A stretch of DNA of 64,000 bases, taken from the NCBI GenBank assembly GCA_040766105.1, contig JAXGRD010000002.1, forward strand, positions 1 through 64,000, given 5' to 3'. The position numbers and the translations under genes are program-made. The notes under the pieces are model-generated. The model searched no databases and had not been told where the DNA came from. It saw nothing but the letters and a program-made list of their open reading frames with translations. Positions 1-8,111 of the stretch are shown piece by piece (the stretch's first letter is position 1; each line of letters begins with the position of its first letter). This DNA is from JAXGRD01 sp040766105 (GTDB lineage: Bacteria > Bacillota > Clostridia > Peptostreptococcales > Anaerovoracaceae).

Positions 1-1
1 A

Positions 2-229
2 TATTTTACAGGAATGAATGTTGGTCAGATTGTTATAGTTCTTGCAGTCTTTATTATTGGCATATTCCTTCTATGCCAGTTAGCTAAAAGATTTGCTACT
101 ATCCCAATGATTGGTGGAATTATCGAACGCTATGGGCGTATTATTGTGCCCGTTATCTTTATCGGGTTAGGAATTTATATTCTTGTCGAAAATGGCACAA
201 TTAACTACCTGATTTCTTTTTATAATTGA
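2..229 (+). CDS. cadD: CadD-like cadmium resistance/transport protein, C-terminal part
   Basis: The open frame enters from the left edge of the window, so the N-terminus is missing. The visible 75 or so residues hold two hydrophobic segments separated by a basic stretch, ending in IIVPVIFIGLGIYIL-VENGT. That pattern matches, from memory, the end of the CadD family (Pfam Cad), integral membrane proteins linked to cadmium resistance. The frame is already open before the first ATG at 14, so that ATG is probably internal. The assignment rests on a short C-terminal piece; another small membrane transporter is possible. Confidence 0.55.
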   Translation, partial: YFTGMNVGQIVIVLAVFIIGIFLLCQLAKRFATIPMIGGIIERYGRIIVPVIFIGLGIYILVENGTINYLISFYN

Positions 230-483
230 CTATATTCTTGATAAGTTCTTATAGTTAGTGTAAGTTTGAAAACCGAGATGCGCCACATTTCTTTTCGGTG
301 AATTAGGTTTTTACAATAAACTCACACGAAAGTCTATAGTTGATTTGTTCCCACATACGTACACCCTTAGTCGATATGTTCCCTCGGAGAGAATTTCAGT
401 CTAAAAAATACAGGCTGCTAATTCTTGACAGCTATCCCCTCCTCTCAAAACATTGTGAGTGCGTGGCTTTGCTGAGCCAAGTT
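230..483. other. intergenic spacer with no recognisable feature
   Basis: About 250 bases between the CadD-like gene and the convergent broken regulator. I see no open frame, clear hairpin terminator or promoter on either strand that I would defend. Confidence 0.5.
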
Positions 484-1736
484 TCATCTTCTTGAAATAT
501 CATATTTTCGCATTCGATAAATCAATGCTTGCCTTGTGATTCCAAGGTGTTCCGCTGACTTGGTCACGTTTCCTCTGCATTGTCGCAATGCGTCAATAAT
601 TTCTTGTTTTTCTTCTTTTTCGATGGAATCAAAGATATTGGTTTCTTCTTTTTCCGGGGCTACTTGAATGGGCATAGTGGTGACGGTATTATTGGTGAAC
701 AGGTATCGGGGAAGATGGCCGTGACCCTTCGTTGGAATCTTTCGTTGTATTCCGCGATAAAATGATCCGTCAGCAAGAAAATATCGGACTTTCTCGTAAT
801 CAAGTCGGGAATGATGATGTTAATGACGGAAAGACGATAGAAGAGGTCTTCGCGAATTTGTTGCTCCTGTATGGCTTGTTGTGGCATGACGTTGCTACTG
901 CTGATAATTCGCACATCTACAGAAATCTCATGTTCGCTACCCGGGTGGCGAACTTTTTTTTCTTCCAGGACGCGCAACAACTTGGCCTGTGCGGTTAGGG
1001 GCATGGAGTTGATTTCGTCCAAGAACAATGTGCCGCCATTGGCCTGCTCAAACAATCCGGTTCGCTCTACAGCGCCGGTATATGCACCCTTGGAAGTACC
1101 AAACAAAATACTTTCCAGCAGAGTTTCAGGTATTGCCGCACAGTTGATGGCCAGAAAGGGCTTATCTTTTCTGGGGCTGGCATCGTGAATGGCCCTGGCG
1201 AAGACTTCTTTTCCCGAACCGGTGGATCCTGTGAGAAGAACGGAGGAATCGGTTTTGGCAGCCGACTTTGCACTGTTGATACAGTCGATAAAAGAAGGAT
1301 GCTCGCCGATGAGTCGATCAAAGGATGACAGCTTTTCGTGAAGAGAAAGGCTCTCTTCCAATACTTCCTTCAGAGATGTAATATCCCTTTGCACGGCATA
1401 AGCACCGGCAGCCTGACCGGACAAGGTGATGGGAAAGGCGCGGCAGGACTGGAAAACTTCTTCTCCATTGACAGTATAGGAATAGGCAAACTCTTTTACA
1501 GGCTTGAAACTGCTGAGAGCTTGCAGCAAGGGAGTGTCGGTAAACTGATAGACTTCTTGAATGGTCTTCCCTATGATTTCTTCGTTGCGAAAGCCCTCTA
1601 CGGTTTCCACGGCTTTATTGATAAATACAAACCGACCTTCTTCGTCCACAAAATATACGGAGTCAGAAAGGCTGTTCAAAAAATCAATGAGGAAGGGGTT
1701 GTCCTTAAAAAGTTTATGAAGCGGGTGCTTGGTCAT
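484..1736 (-). pseudogene. RocR-type sigma-54 activator broken by internal deletion
   Basis: The minus strand encodes a PAS sensor (FVDEEGRFVFINKA) followed by a sigma-54 AAA+ domain with Walker A GSTGSGKE, the GAYTGA loop that contacts sigma-54 and the Walker B region LFLDEI. The start at 1736 has GGAGGAG four bases upstream. After ERFQRRVT (near 725) the frame falls into nonsense and stops near 660. In another frame the protein resumes as GHLPRYLF, linker, and a Fis-type helix-turn-helix (NVTKSAEHLGITRQALIYRM) ending at 484. What is missing is the WPGNVREL sensor-2 segment, roughly 45 residues by family comparison. An out-of-frame deletion therefore removed the end of the ATPase domain and uncoupled it from the DNA-binding domain. 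A functional activator cannot be made from this copy. Confidence 0.85.
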
Positions 1737-1874
1737 ATTACTCCTCCAATTACTGTTGTTTTCTTCTACTAACTTACCCTTGCTAAGGTTCAAAGTCAAT
1801 ACTTTTACATTGCACAACTATTTTTAAGTTGATAGAATAATACCAGTTAATATATGCCAACAGGAGGTACCCTT

Positions 1875-2231
1875 ATGAAACTGAATTTTATTACTATGAT
1901 GGTGAGAAATCTGGAAAAGTCCTTGGCCTTCTATGAGGGACTTGTAGGTCTGCAAAAGGTCAATGCAATCAGCTTGGATGCAGGTGAAATCGTTTTTCTT
2001 GCAAACAGCAAGGGGGAAACGATGATTGAGTTGATAGAGTTTCCCGATGTAGAAAAGATTGCCACCAAAGGTTTGTTTATGAGTTATACCGCTACGGCCC
2101 CCTTGGAAGAGATCAGGCAAAAGGCTTTGGATATGGGTTATTCGCCGTCTGAGATATTTACGGAAGGTACGAAACCAAACTACTTTACCCTTACAGATCC
2201 GGACGGTGTCGTAGTGGAATTTGGCGTGTGA
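1875..2231 (+). CDS. VOC/glyoxalase superfamily protein
   Basis: A 118-residue protein with the single-module vicinal-oxygen-chelate pattern: an N-terminal M-V-R-N-L-E-K-S-L-A-F-Y-E strand-helix, a central E-L-I-E strand and a C-terminal LTDPDGVVVEFG, where the last E is the usual metal ligand. The ATG at 1875 is chosen because AGGAGGT sits eight bases upstream; an upstream in-frame ATG at 1854 overlaps that site. The family includes lactoylglutathione lyase, fosfomycin/bleomycin resistance proteins and dioxygenases; the substrate here cannot be told. A GNAT gene follows six bases later, probably in the same transcript. Confidence 0.8.
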   Translation: MKLNFITMMVRNLEKSLAFYEGLVGLQKVNAISLDAGEIVFLANSKGETMIELIEFPDVEKIATKGLFMSYTATAPLEEIRQKALDMGYSPSEIFTEGTKPNYFTLTDPDGVVVEFGV

Positions 2232-2237
2232 GAAGAG

Positions 2238-2738
2238 ATGAAAATAAGGAACGTCACAATTAACGATTTGGATTCATGTGCCAAACTGGAAAAGTCACTT
2301 TTCCCTCCGGAAGAGGCGGCAAGCAAGGAGACCTATGCCTTTCGCATTGAGAATATGGGGGACTGGTTCTTTGTGGGGGAAGAAGATGGTCAAATTGTCG
2401 GTCTTGTTATTGGGAGGCCGACGAAGTTGGATGTTATCAGCGATGTGATGTACGAAACTTCAGAATTGGAGCCGGGGCCTTTTATCGCAATCTTGTCCAT
2501 TGCAACGGATCAGAATCGACAAAGGCAGGGGATTGCCGGTCAACTGATGAAGCATCTTCTCAAGGAAGCGGAAAAAGCCGGTTTCCAAGGAGTGACCTTG
2601 GCATGCAAGGATAATCTTCTCCGCTACTATGAAAACCTGGGATTCCGTCTCATAGGGACCTCAGCCTCCACCCACGGAGATGTGAGATGGAACGATATGC
2701 GTGTGGACTTTCAGAACTACCGGATTATCTATATTTGA
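2238..2738 (+). CDS. GNAT family N-acetyltransferase
   Basis: A 166-residue GNAT protein. The acetyl-CoA binding motif A is visible as SIATDQNRQRQGIAGQLM (R/Q-x-x-G-x-G/A type), followed by the motif B region LACKDNLLRYYENLGF. The overall pattern, with FPPEEAAS near the start and an ELEPGPFIAILSIAT strand, resembles bacterial relatives of arylalkylamine N-acetyltransferases. It starts six bases after the VOC gene. The last residues (QNYRIIYI) go past the usual family end and run into the truncated chloramphenicol acetyltransferase sequence, so the 3' end may have been altered by the same deletion. Confidence 0.8.
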   Translation: MKIRNVTINDLDSCAKLEKSLFPPEEAASKETYAFRIENMGDWFFVGEEDGQIVGLVIGRPTKLDVISDVMYETSELEPGPFIAILSIATDQNRQRQGIAGQLMKHLLKEAEKAGFQGVTLACKDNLLRYYENLGFRLIGTSASTHGDVRWNDMRVDFQNYRIIYI

Positions 2739-3117
2739 CAGAATCAACACGGCATTTACTTACTTGGAAGAGGGGAGTGATTTGTTTAAAGTTGTGAATG
2801 TTCCCCTATGTGATTCCTTAGTAGAGTACGTAGCTCGTGCCACTGAAATTGCACAACAGCAGGGGGCGTATTTCACGGGACGTCCGGGCAATGATTTCTT
2901 CATGTGTTCACCTATGCCGTGGATTACCTATACCCATATCTCCCATACCAATTCCGGCAAAAAGGACAACGCCACACCGCTCTTTGACTGGGGAAAATAC
3001 TACGAGAGAGAAGGGCGCGTATATATGCCGATTTCCGTTCAGGTACATCATTCTTTTGTGGACGGAATACATATTGGAAGATTTGCTGATGTTCTTCAAA
3101 ATAATTTGAACAGTTGA
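2739..3117 (+). pseudogene. chloramphenicol acetyltransferase (CatA family), C-terminal remnant
   Basis: From about 2739 to 3117 the frame encodes the last 125 or so residues of a CatA-type acetyltransferase: FTYLEEG, the PWITYTHISHT strand and the catalytic HHSFVDGIHIGRF motif, whose second His is the general base in this family (trimer active site). The family is normally about 215 residues; the first 85 or so are absent and the frame before 2739 belongs to the end of the GNAT gene. There is no ribosome binding site or plausible start for an independent product. This reads as a deletion remnant. The same frame is open from 2701 only because of the overlap. Confidence 0.8.
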
Positions 3118-3169
3118 ATATATAATAAAATATACTATTCATCTCTATTTTGATATATACTGTACTAGT

Positions 3170-4408
3170 ATGAATATTTTATTGATAAATCATTATGCCG
3201 GCTCACCGGAAATGGGCATGGAATTCCGGCCATATTATTTAGCAAAGCACTGGGTCGAAATGGGTCACCACATAACGATAGTAGGTGCCTCTTTTTCGCA
3301 TTTACGGAATCGACAACCGGATTTACAGGAAAAGGATATCAAGGAAGAGTGGATGGATGGTATCCGCTATCTTTGGATTCAGACCAATACTTACAAGGGT
3401 AATGGCGTGGGACGGATTATCAACATTCTGACATTCATTCGCAAACTGAAAAAATATAGAGAATTGTTCGCAGGTGTAATTGAACCGGACGTCGTTATTG
3501 CATCTTCCACCTATCCCTTGGACATCTATCCGGCAAAGACGATTGCGGAACTGTCCCATGCAAAACTGATTTTTGAGGTTCATGATTTATGGCCCTTTTC
3601 TCCCATGGAAATCAAGGGATATCCGGCCAGTCATCCCTTCATAAAAGTGATTCAGAAGGGAGAAGATGCGGCATGCAAGTACAGTGATGCTATTGTGTCG
3701 TTGCTCCCCAGAGCGGACCTACATCTAGTAGAGCGGGGAATGGACATATCAAAATACCACTGGATTCCCAACGGAATTGTTGCGGAGGACTGGGAAACGG
3801 GAGAAGTTATTAGTGAGAAGAACCAGCAGATAATCAATGAGCTGCGCAGGGAAGGCCGATTTCTGATTGGTTATGCAGGAGGACACAGTGATTCCAACGG
3901 CTTGGATTTCATCATTGATGCACTGGCACCCCTAAATGAACAAAAGGTGACAGCTGTTTTAGTTGGCGATGGGACAAGAAAAAAGGCTATGATGGAACGT
4001 GTGGAAGGAGCCGGCATTTCCAATGTTGTTTTTTTGGACAAAATACCCAAGACGCAGATTCCCGACTTTTTATCACGGATGGACTGTCTCATGAATGTGG
4101 TTAAAAGGACAGAGTTGTTAAAGTACGGCAATAGCTACAACAAATTATTCGACTATATGATGGCGGCAAAGCCTATCATCAATGCGGCCTTGTCACCGAA
4201 TAATCCTGTATCCGATTCGGATTGTGGATTTTCCATTCCTGCGGAGGATGCGGAGCTGCTGAGAGAGACGATTCTGAAGGTGGTTGAAATGTCTCAAGAG
4301 GAAAGAATTGCCATGGGTCAGAAGGGTCGTGCATATGTTCTTGAGAAATATGAATACGATTACTTGTCAAGAAAGTTCATGAACATCTTGGAAGAGTTAG
4401 TACGTTGA
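3170..4408 (+). CDS. WbuB-like GT4 family glycosyltransferase
   Basis: A 412-residue GT-B fold glycosyltransferase. The N-terminal domain begins ILLINHYAGSPEMGMEFRPYYLAKHW and contains the FEVHDLWPFSP segment typical of WbuB/amino-sugar transferases. The C-terminal Rossmann domain has IGYAGGHSDSNGLDFIIDAL and the nucleotide-sugar binding E-x7-E-like stretch around KLFDYMMAAKPII. It would add a sugar from a nucleotide donor to a lipid-linked glycan on the cytoplasmic face. The start ATG has no convincing Shine-Dalgarno site. It lies 5 kb upstream of the main polysaccharide operon and may serve it. Confidence 0.8.
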   Translation: MNILLINHYAGSPEMGMEFRPYYLAKHWVEMGHHITIVGASFSHLRNRQPDLQEKDIKEEWMDGIRYLWIQTNTYKGNGVGRIINILTFIRKLKKYRELFAGVIEPDVVIASSTYPLDIYPAKTIAELSHAKLIFEVHDLWPFSPMEIKGYPASHPFIKVIQKGEDAACKYSDAIVSLLPRADLHLVERGMDISKYHWIPNGIVAEDWETGEVISEKNQQIINELRREGRFLIGYAGGHSDSNGLDFIIDALAPLNEQKVTAVLVGDGTRKKAMMERVEGAGISNVVFLDKIPKTQIPDFLSRMDCLMNVVKRTELLKYGNSYNKLFDYMMAAKPIINAALSPNNPVSDSDCGFSIPAEDAELLRETILKVVEMSQEERIAMGQKGRAYVLEKYEYDYLSRKFMNILEELVR

Positions 4409-4473
4409 CTTAAGCGGGATAATTATGTAAACTTATTACTATAAATTGCTACAGTAAAAAAGTGAGGTAAGAT

Positions 4474-5964
4474 TTGACGGAATTATATATCAAGTTTAAA
4501 GAAGTTTTGATTTCTGTTCTTCCCATAACAGTGATTGTACTTATCTTGAACTTCACACTTACCCCCATGGAACCGTTGATTGTGATACAGTTCATTATCG
4601 GAGCGGTTTTAATCGTCGTTGGACTGACAATATTTCTGATTGGGGTAGACTTAGGGATTACTCCCATCGGCAACGAGATGGGAACGAGTATTATAAAATC
4701 AAATAAAATATGGATTGTAATCGTAATAGGTTTATTCTTAGGTTTTGCGATATCTATAGCAGAACCGGACCTTCACATTCTTGCAGATCAAGTGGAAATG
4801 GTTACATCCGGCGTATTGTCCAAAATGGGCCTTGTGGTGGTGGTATCCATGGGAATTGCAGTCATGGTTGCAGCCGGGCTTGTTCGAATCGTTTACAATT
4901 TCCCCTTGTACATTTCGCTGACAATTTTATACGGAATTATTTTTGTCCTGGCCATGTTTGTGCCACCGGCGTTTCTAGCCATATCCTTTGATGCGTCAGG
5001 TGCCACAACCGGAGCCTTGACAGTGCCCTTCATACTGGCACTGGCAACCGGTGTATCTCACTTGAAAAAGGACAGTAAAGCTTCGGAAAAGGACAGTTTT
5101 GGCTTGGTTGCCATCGCATCTTCTGGAGCGATTATTGCAGTAATGATCATGAGTATTATTTTCAATGCCAGTGAAATCAGTGGATCATTGAATATGGAGC
5201 CTGTGGCAAATAATTCTATCTTTGGGGTGTTTATACATGAATTTGGAGCGGTGTCACAAGAAATACTCATAGCCCTTGCACCCGTTGTTGTCATCTTCCT
5301 TGTCTTCCAAAGAGCTTCTATACGAATGAGCAAGCTTGCACTAAAGAGAATCCTGTTTGGCGTGTTATTTACCTTTGTCGGACTGGTCCTTTTTTTAACA
5401 GGTGTAAATGCCGGCTTTATGGATGTTGGAAGTTTGGTAGGTTTCACGATTGCATCCATGGACAGCAGCGTATATGTTGTTGTTGTTGGTTTTATTCTCG
5501 GATTAGTAACAATTTTAGCGGAACCTGCAGTAAACGTATTGACACATCAAATAGAAGATGTTACAAGTGGATATGTCAATCGTAAGATTGTAATGGTTTC
5601 GCTGTGCTTAGGCGCAGGAGCAGCAGTGGCTTTGTCCATGATAAGAATCTTGGTGCCTTCGCTGCAACTATGGCATTTCTTGCTTCCTGGATACATTATA
5701 TGTGTACTCATGATGTATTTTGTTCCAAAGCTTTTCGTTGGAATGGCCTTTGACTCGGGAGGTGTGGCATCAGGTCCAATGACTGCAACGTTTATCTTAG
5801 CTTACGCCCAAGGAGCCGCGGAAGCCATTGAAGGTGCAGATGTATTGATTGACGGATTCGGTATGATTGCCATGGTGGCAATGACACCGATTATCGCACT
5901 ACAGACATTAGGATTTATCTTTAAAATAAAATCTAAGAAGAAGGGGACGGAAGAAAATGGTTGA
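4474..5964 (+). CDS. DUF1538 family membrane protein
   Basis: A 496-residue, very hydrophobic protein made of two similar halves. Each half has a helix with (F/A)xxxGVxxG then AEPxxxxLxxQ(V/I)E-VTSG (near residues 95 and 350) and later AFDxxGxxxGxxT (near 170 and 430). That internal repeat and these motifs match DUF1538, a multi-pass family often described as transporter-like; no substrate is established. The start is TTG at 4474 behind GTGAGG. The stop overlaps the start of the P-II-like gene (ATGGTTGA), so the two are translationally coupled, which suggests a membrane protein and its cytoplasmic sensor. Confidence 0.85.
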   Translation: MTELYIKFKEVLISVLPITVIVLILNFTLTPMEPLIVIQFIIGAVLIVVGLTIFLIGVDLGITPIGNEMGTSIIKSNKIWIVIVIGLFLGFAISIAEPDLHILADQVEMVTSGVLSKMGLVVVVSMGIAVMVAAGLVRIVYNFPLYISLTILYGIIFVLAMFVPPAFLAISFDASGATTGALTVPFILALATGVSHLKKDSKASEKDSFGLVAIASSGAIIAVMIMSIIFNASEISGSLNMEPVANNSIFGVFIHEFGAVSQEILIALAPVVVIFLVFQRASIRMSKLALKRILFGVLFTFVGLVLFLTGVNAGFMDVGSLVGFTIASMDSSVYVVVVGFILGLVTILAEPAVNVLTHQIEDVTSGYVNRKIVMVSLCLGAGAAVALSMIRILVPSLQLWHFLLPGYIICVLMMYFVPKLFVGMAFDSGGVASGPMTATFILAYAQGAAEAIEGADVLIDGFGMIAMVAMTPIIALQTLGFIFKIKSKKKGTEENG

Positions 5965-6616
5965 TAAACTTGTTGCACACGACGCGGAGCTGGTGTGTAT
6001 CATAGTAAATAACGGACTAGCCGGCAAGATTTGCCATAGAGCCAAGGAATTGGGGGTACTGGGTGGTACCGTCGCTTTAGGCATGGGTACTTCTACCGGC
6101 AAGTTTTTGGATATGCTTACGCTTCGAGATGTTCGAAAAGAAATCATTTTTATGATAGCGAAAAGGGATGTGGCTCACGCGGCCTTGGATCAAATTCATA
6201 AGGAACATGGTTTTAATAAGCCTAATCACGGCATTGCCTTTACTTCAACGGTAATGGGAGCAGTGGGTAGCAAATGGTATAAAGAATTGGAAATGGATGA
6301 TGAGAAGGGAGATGATGTCATGCACCATATTATCACGGTTATCGTAGAAAAGGGAAAAGGGGAAGATGCGGTAGAGGCGGCAACCAACGCCGGATCAAAT
6401 GGCGGCACCATCATCAATGCTCGAGGTGCAGGCGTCCACGAAACACAAAAGGTTTTCGGTATCGATATTGAGCCGGAGAAAGAAATTGTACTCATCATTT
6501 CTGCTAAGGAGCAGACAGAAGCCATCATTACCGGCATCCGCGAAAAACTGGACATGGGGAAACCGGGTCACGGGATTATATACGTACAGAACGTCAATAA
6601 GGTATACGGATTCTAA
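5957..6616 (+). CDS. tandem P-II-like regulatory protein
   Basis: A 219-residue protein with two P-II-type ferredoxin-like modules: residues ~1-105 (LVCIIVNNGLAGKICHRAK ... KPNHGIAFT) and ~125-219 (HHIITVIVEKGKGEDAVEAA ... KPGHGIIYVQNV). Both keep the P-II core and the G-x-G-I end, but the uridylylated T-loop tyrosine region of classical GlnB is not recognisable. P-II proteins sense ATP/ADP and 2-oxoglutarate and dock onto transporters or enzymes. Overlap with the DUF1538 gene suggests it controls that membrane protein; the signal is unknown. It ends four bases into the convergent lipoprotein gene. Confidence 0.8.
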   Translation: MVDKLVAHDAELVCIIVNNGLAGKICHRAKELGVLGGTVALGMGTSTGKFLDMLTLRDVRKEIIFMIAKRDVAHAALDQIHKEHGFNKPNHGIAFTSTVMGAVGSKWYKELEMDDEKGDDVMHHIITVIVEKGKGEDAVEAATNAGSNGGTIINARGAGVHETQKVFGIDIEPEKEIVLIISAKEQTEAIITGIREKLDMGKPGHGIIYVQNVNKVYGF

Positions 6617-8007
6617 AGCCTGGATTGGTGGAGACTTTCCAAAAAGAGCATCAAACTCTTGGAGATTTCGAAGCCTTGCTGAATATTAACACCAAAGGAG
6701 ACCGCTTGCAGGTCTTCTTTCTTTTGGGCAAAAATGGCACACTCATTATCCTCCAGAGAAGTAGACGATTTCAGTTTCAAATCGCTTTGGTTGGCAGCAA
6801 TGGAAATACTGTCCGCAAGAAGGTTTTCTTTCGGCCCATTCCACAGGGTATTGCGCACCGAAGCAGAGAAACTGTAACTGTTGAGGTTTGCTATGCTCTC
6901 GTAGGAAGAGCGGATGGTATCTTGTTCTTCCTTGGAGAGGCTTCTGCCCACAACGTTTACGTTGACGGCATCCGAAAGAGAAATCTTCTCAATTCCACTG
7001 TATGCTACAACTTTTTTATCATCTTCATCCTCAACATTACCGGAAATCCCTTCGTCGATGGTGTAAATCAAGCTTAATAGTCGGGTGGTGGAATCATGGG
7101 ACAATGCAGACTTTGGAAAATCCACCGGAGCAAAGGTGTAGTTTATTCCGGGTTTGATGTCATCATAATCGTTTTCAAAGTCTTCAATAGAAGACTCTAT
7201 TCTGGTCAATAGTCTTTGTTCATCATCCGACTGAATGACTACAACTGCCTTGGCATAGATAGGTTCTTTTCCCGGGGAGAATTCTCCCCCAATGGAGGCG
7301 ATTTGTAAGTTAATTCCCCGGTTTTTACAATCGGACAGCAACAACCCCAGCTCCATGATTGGATTGGGGTAATCACCCATTTGATCGGCCTTAATGGTAC
7401 CTTCCCCTGAAAGGATGGAAATTTCAAATGCCTTTCCGTTGGAGATTTCTTCCGTTTCCGCCTTACTTCGCAGAATATAGTCCTCTGTAGCCGCGCTCCC
7501 GGTAATCAACTGTGCCTTTGGTTCATATCTTAGGTTGATGAAATTATCCGTTTTTAAGTATTTTATTGGTAAAGATTGGGCCCCATAGTATTTTCCATAA
7601 TCTTCCCCGGTGAAAATCACAGTAATCTGCCCGTGGTTTTCGATGTTTTTCAACACTGCGAGGGCAATGGATGCTGACTGTGCATCTTCATGACGGGTGC
7701 CGGTTGAAATAGAACACTGCAGTGTAGTGGGGAGAGTATCTTGATAATGTGGATCCGCTTGTTTCATGAGAAGAAGACTGTCTCCAGGTAATTTTTTGTT
7801 GTAGATTTCATATCGGTCGGCAACACCTGCGAGATAGTCCCTTACTTCCTCGTTTGTGGTATTTCCTTTATAAATGGGACGCAACTCTTCGTATATGGCG
7901 AAAAGGTCGTCCTTCAGTTTTTCGTTGCTTTCGTTATCATCACTGCTGCAGGCGGTCACACCTATTAATAGGGCCAAAATCAGCATCACAGATATGAGTT
8001 TTTTCAT
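6613..8007 (-). CDS. lipoprotein related to PepD (M20/M25) dipeptidase, catalytic residues lost
   Basis: A 464-residue secreted lipoprotein: signal peptide MKKLISVMLILALL then lipobox GVTAC with the lipid-bearing Cys at residue 20. The start at 8007 follows an AGGAG site; the upstream frame has no such site. The mature part aligns through its length with PepD-type dipeptidases: LQCSIST for LQGHLDM, a 17-residue block ending SIALAVL for the GADNG...ALAVL helix, FTGEDYGKYYGA for the catalytic EE-G-M-x-GA loop, FINLRYE for LINTDSE, and a C-terminal block ending LMLFLESL. The metal ligands H, D and D of PepD appear as S, S and R, the other bridging D as E, and the final His is absent. I infer a pseudoenzyme on the cell surface, perhaps peptide-binding. 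An insertion sequence now lies about 100 bp upstream. Confidence 0.65.
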   Translation of the reverse strand: MKKLISVMLILALLIGVTACSSDDNESNEKLKDDLFAIYEELRPIYKGNTTNEEVRDYLAGVADRYEIYNKKLPGDSLLLMKQADPHYQDTLPTTLQCSISTGTRHEDAQSASIALAVLKNIENHGQITVIFTGEDYGKYYGAQSLPIKYLKTDNFINLRYEPKAQLITGSAATEDYILRSKAETEEISNGKAFEISILSGEGTIKADQMGDYPNPIMELGLLLSDCKNRGINLQIASIGGEFSPGKEPIYAKAVVVIQSDDEQRLLTRIESSIEDFENDYDDIKPGINYTFAPVDFPKSALSHDSTTRLLSLIYTIDEGISGNVEDEDDKKVVAYSGIEKISLSDAVNVNVVGRSLSKEEQDTIRSSYESIANLNSYSFSASVRNTLWNGPKENLLADSISIAANQSDLKLKSSTSLEDNECAIFAQKKEDLQAVSFGVNIQQGFEISKSLMLFLESLHQSRL

Positions 8008-8093
8008 AAAGTCTCCTTTGGTTGCTTTCACTTTTATGAATAGCATTAAACATAATAGCATAAAGTTCTGAAAGATAACACCCCTTTCCCGTG

Positions 8094-8111
8094 AATCTTG
8101 CAGTGACAATA
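8094..8111. repeat. target site duplication, left copy
   Basis: AATCTTGCAGTGACAATA, identical to 9585-9602 on the other side of the insertion sequence. It lies in the upstream region of the PepD-like lipoprotein gene. Confidence 0.85.
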
